From an uncultured Coriobacteriaceae bacterium (lineage in GTDB: Bacteria; Actinomycetota; Coriobacteriia; Coriobacteriales; Eggerthellaceae), in the NCBI GenBank assembly GCA_902781245.1, contig CACZIP010000122.1, positions 1-6,477 of the forward strand: a DNA stretch of 6,477 bases. The letters run 5' to 3'. How positions within the stretch are numbered: the stretch's first letter is position 1; each line of letters starts with the position of its first letter. Below the pieces are notes generated by a model. That model was not told where the DNA came from. It made no database searches and saw nothing but the letters and a program-made list of their open reading frames with translations. This document shows positions 5,997-6,477 of the stretch, piece after piece. A program made the position numbers and the translations under genes.

Positions 5997-6001
5997 ATTA
6001 T
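5980..6001. promoter_or_regulatory. Inverted repeat (operator candidate) between regulator and molbindin
   Basis: ATAATTC (5980-5986) and GAATTAT (5995-6001) are a perfect 7-bp inverted repeat with an 8-nt spacer, the same geometry as 500-523. It overlaps the candidate molbindin -10 and lies six bases from the regulator's -35, so one bound dimer could affect both. A further half-site pair (TTC at 5969-5971, GAA at 5978-5980, 6-nt spacer) overlaps the -35. Confidence 0.5.
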
Positions 6002-6010
6002 ATACCGTTT

Positions 6011-6041
6011 CGTACAGTGATGAACAGTGACAGGAGTTGTG
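6011..6041 (+). promoter_or_regulatory. 31-bp element shared with the left molbindin leader
   Basis: ACAGTGA occurs at 6014-6020 and again at 6024-6030 (10-bp period), followed after four bases by AGTTGTG (6035-6041). It aligns without gaps to 351-381 on the opposite strand, 23 of 31 bases identical, including the spacing. CCGTTT precedes it on both sides, directly here and 12 bases further away on the left. Its 3' part also enters a GGAGTT/AACTCC inverted repeat (6033-6052). Confidence 0.5.
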
Positions 6042-6153
6042 AACAGAACTCCATCCCACATGTGCTATCCGAAACCGCAGGCATACTTATCGGTGTCGGG
6101 GGGATGAACCCGATGGGCGAGCCGAAAGCGGAACGCTCCAAACAAAGGTAACT

Positions 6154-6172
6154 AAGCCGGGAAGGCCGGCTT
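6154..6172 (+). promoter_or_regulatory. Stem-loop in the right molbindin leader
   Basis: AAGCCGG (6154-6160) and CCGGCTT (6166-6172) pair perfectly around a GAAGG loop, 20 bases before the ATG and just ahead of the Shine-Dalgarno AAAGGAAA. It matches the left molbindin's stem-loop in position and loop size. The leader as a whole resembles no riboswitch class that I can recognise. Confidence 0.45.
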
Positions 6173-6192
6173 GCAAACGAAAGGAAACAAAC

Positions 6193-6437
6193 ATGAAGAT
6201 CAGCGCACGCAACCAGATCAAGGGCACCGTCAAGACCATTCGCGAGGGCGCGGTGAATGCAGTGGTCGTCATCTGCCGCGGCAACCACAACCCCATCAAG
6301 GCCGACATCACCATGGAGTCCGTCAAGGAGCTCGGCCTGGAGGAGGGCAAGGAGTGCTACGCCGTCATCAAAGCCACCAACGTGATGTTCGCCACCTCCA
6401 AGATCGAGGGCATCTCCGCCCGCAACCAGATCGAGGG
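6193..6437. repeat. Right arm of the long inverted repeat (molbindin coding sequence)
   Basis: Counterpart of 1-245 in inverted orientation. Nine of the 13 mismatches fall in the short stretch of codons 16-24 (about 6238-6264); the first 47 bases are identical. Confidence 0.9.
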
Positions 6438-6477
6438 TACGATCGTCAAGGTCGTCGAGGGTGCTGTTAACGGCCAC
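6193..6477 (+). CDS. Molbindin (Mop/TOBE-domain oxyanion-binding protein), C-terminal part beyond window
   Basis: Second molbindin, near-identical to the one at the left edge over the shared 81 residues. The visible 95 residues contain the first Mop domain (about 1-66) with SARNQ (4-8) and KATNVM (60-65), and the beginning of a second (ISARNQIEGTI at 74-84, then VEGAVNGH), so it is a tandem di-Mop protein that would bind molybdate or tungstate in the cytoplasm. The ATG at 6193 is preceded by AAAGGAAA. It is divergent from the HTH-PBP regulator, with about 286 bases of regulatory DNA between them. The two copies share part of their upstream DNA but differ in leader length, which suggests related but separate control. 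Confidence 0.92.
   Translation, partial: MKISARNQIKGTVKTIREGAVNAVVVICRGNHNPIKADITMESVKELGLEEGKECYAVIKATNVMFATSKIEGISARNQIEGTIVKVVEGAVNGH

Noticed and set aside
6154..6172. Resemblance of the leader stem to a cobalamin-riboswitch B12 box
   Set aside because: Only the short AGCCGG-GA-CCGGC pattern fits. The other conserved cobalamin-riboswitch parts are absent from the leader, and the gene downstream is a molbindin.
6003..6192. Moco riboswitch in the right molbindin leader
   Set aside because: The region is long and foldable and the gene would suit it, but I cannot find the conserved segments of the Moco motif as I know them. A covariance-model search would settle it.
5998..6477. Minus-strand open frame of 159 codons over the right molbindin, and the matching plus-strand frame at 88-387 over the left one
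   Set aside because: Both are antisense to real molbindin genes; their similarity to each other only reflects the inverted repeat.
1..6477. CRISPR array, tRNA, rRNA, insertion sequence or transposase gene
   Set aside because: No regularly spaced repeats, no tRNA-like cloverleaf, and no transposase or integrase motifs were found. The excisionase-type HTH at 4920-5906 is joined to a sensor domain and is not a phage excisionase.

Overview
The window reads as part of a chromosome from a high-G+C, probably anaerobic actinomycete of the Coriobacteriia (Eggerthellaceae-like). That placement is an inference from codon usage, the Tat-lipoprotein style of the binding protein and the style of the proteins; no marker gene is present. 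It contains seven genes: five complete and two cut by the window edges.

Layout. At the left edge a molbindin (Mop/TOBE) gene runs leftward off the window (1-245, minus). At the right edge an almost identical molbindin gene runs rightward off the window (6193-6477, plus). The two form an inverted repeat around the rest. Between them, on the plus strand, lie a Tat-exported lipoprotein of the class III periplasmic-binding family (550-1740), a FecCD/BtuC-type permease (1916-2938), its ATPase (2939-3724) and an unusual fusion of a SAM-dependent methyltransferase with an OmpR/PhoB-type winged helix (3714-4871). Convergent to these is a regulator with an excisionase-type HTH and a cytoplasmic binding-protein-like domain (4920-5906, minus). 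The intergenic gaps are rich in symmetric elements: inverted repeats near both regulatory regions, a 31-bp element shared by the two molbindin leaders, three consecutive hairpins between binding protein and permease, and two nearly identical GGTACC-centred palindromes that bracket the permease-ATPase-methyltransferase trio.

How it may work together. The transporter fold alone (type II, BtuCD-like) would normally suggest iron-siderophore, heme or cobalamin. The context points to molybdate or tungstate: molbindins on both sides, and a regulator whose sensor domain belongs to the PBP-like family otherwise found with molybdopterin-biosynthesis proteins. A BtuCD-like molybdate/tungstate importer (MolBCA of Haemophilus) is an established precedent. 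The working model is an oxyanion uptake and storage island: lipoprotein capture, BtuCD-like import, cytoplasmic binding by two molbindins, and feedback by the HTH-PBP regulator through TTC-N8-GAA operators. The methyltransferase-winged helix protein is the least explained part and the best candidate for something undescribed.
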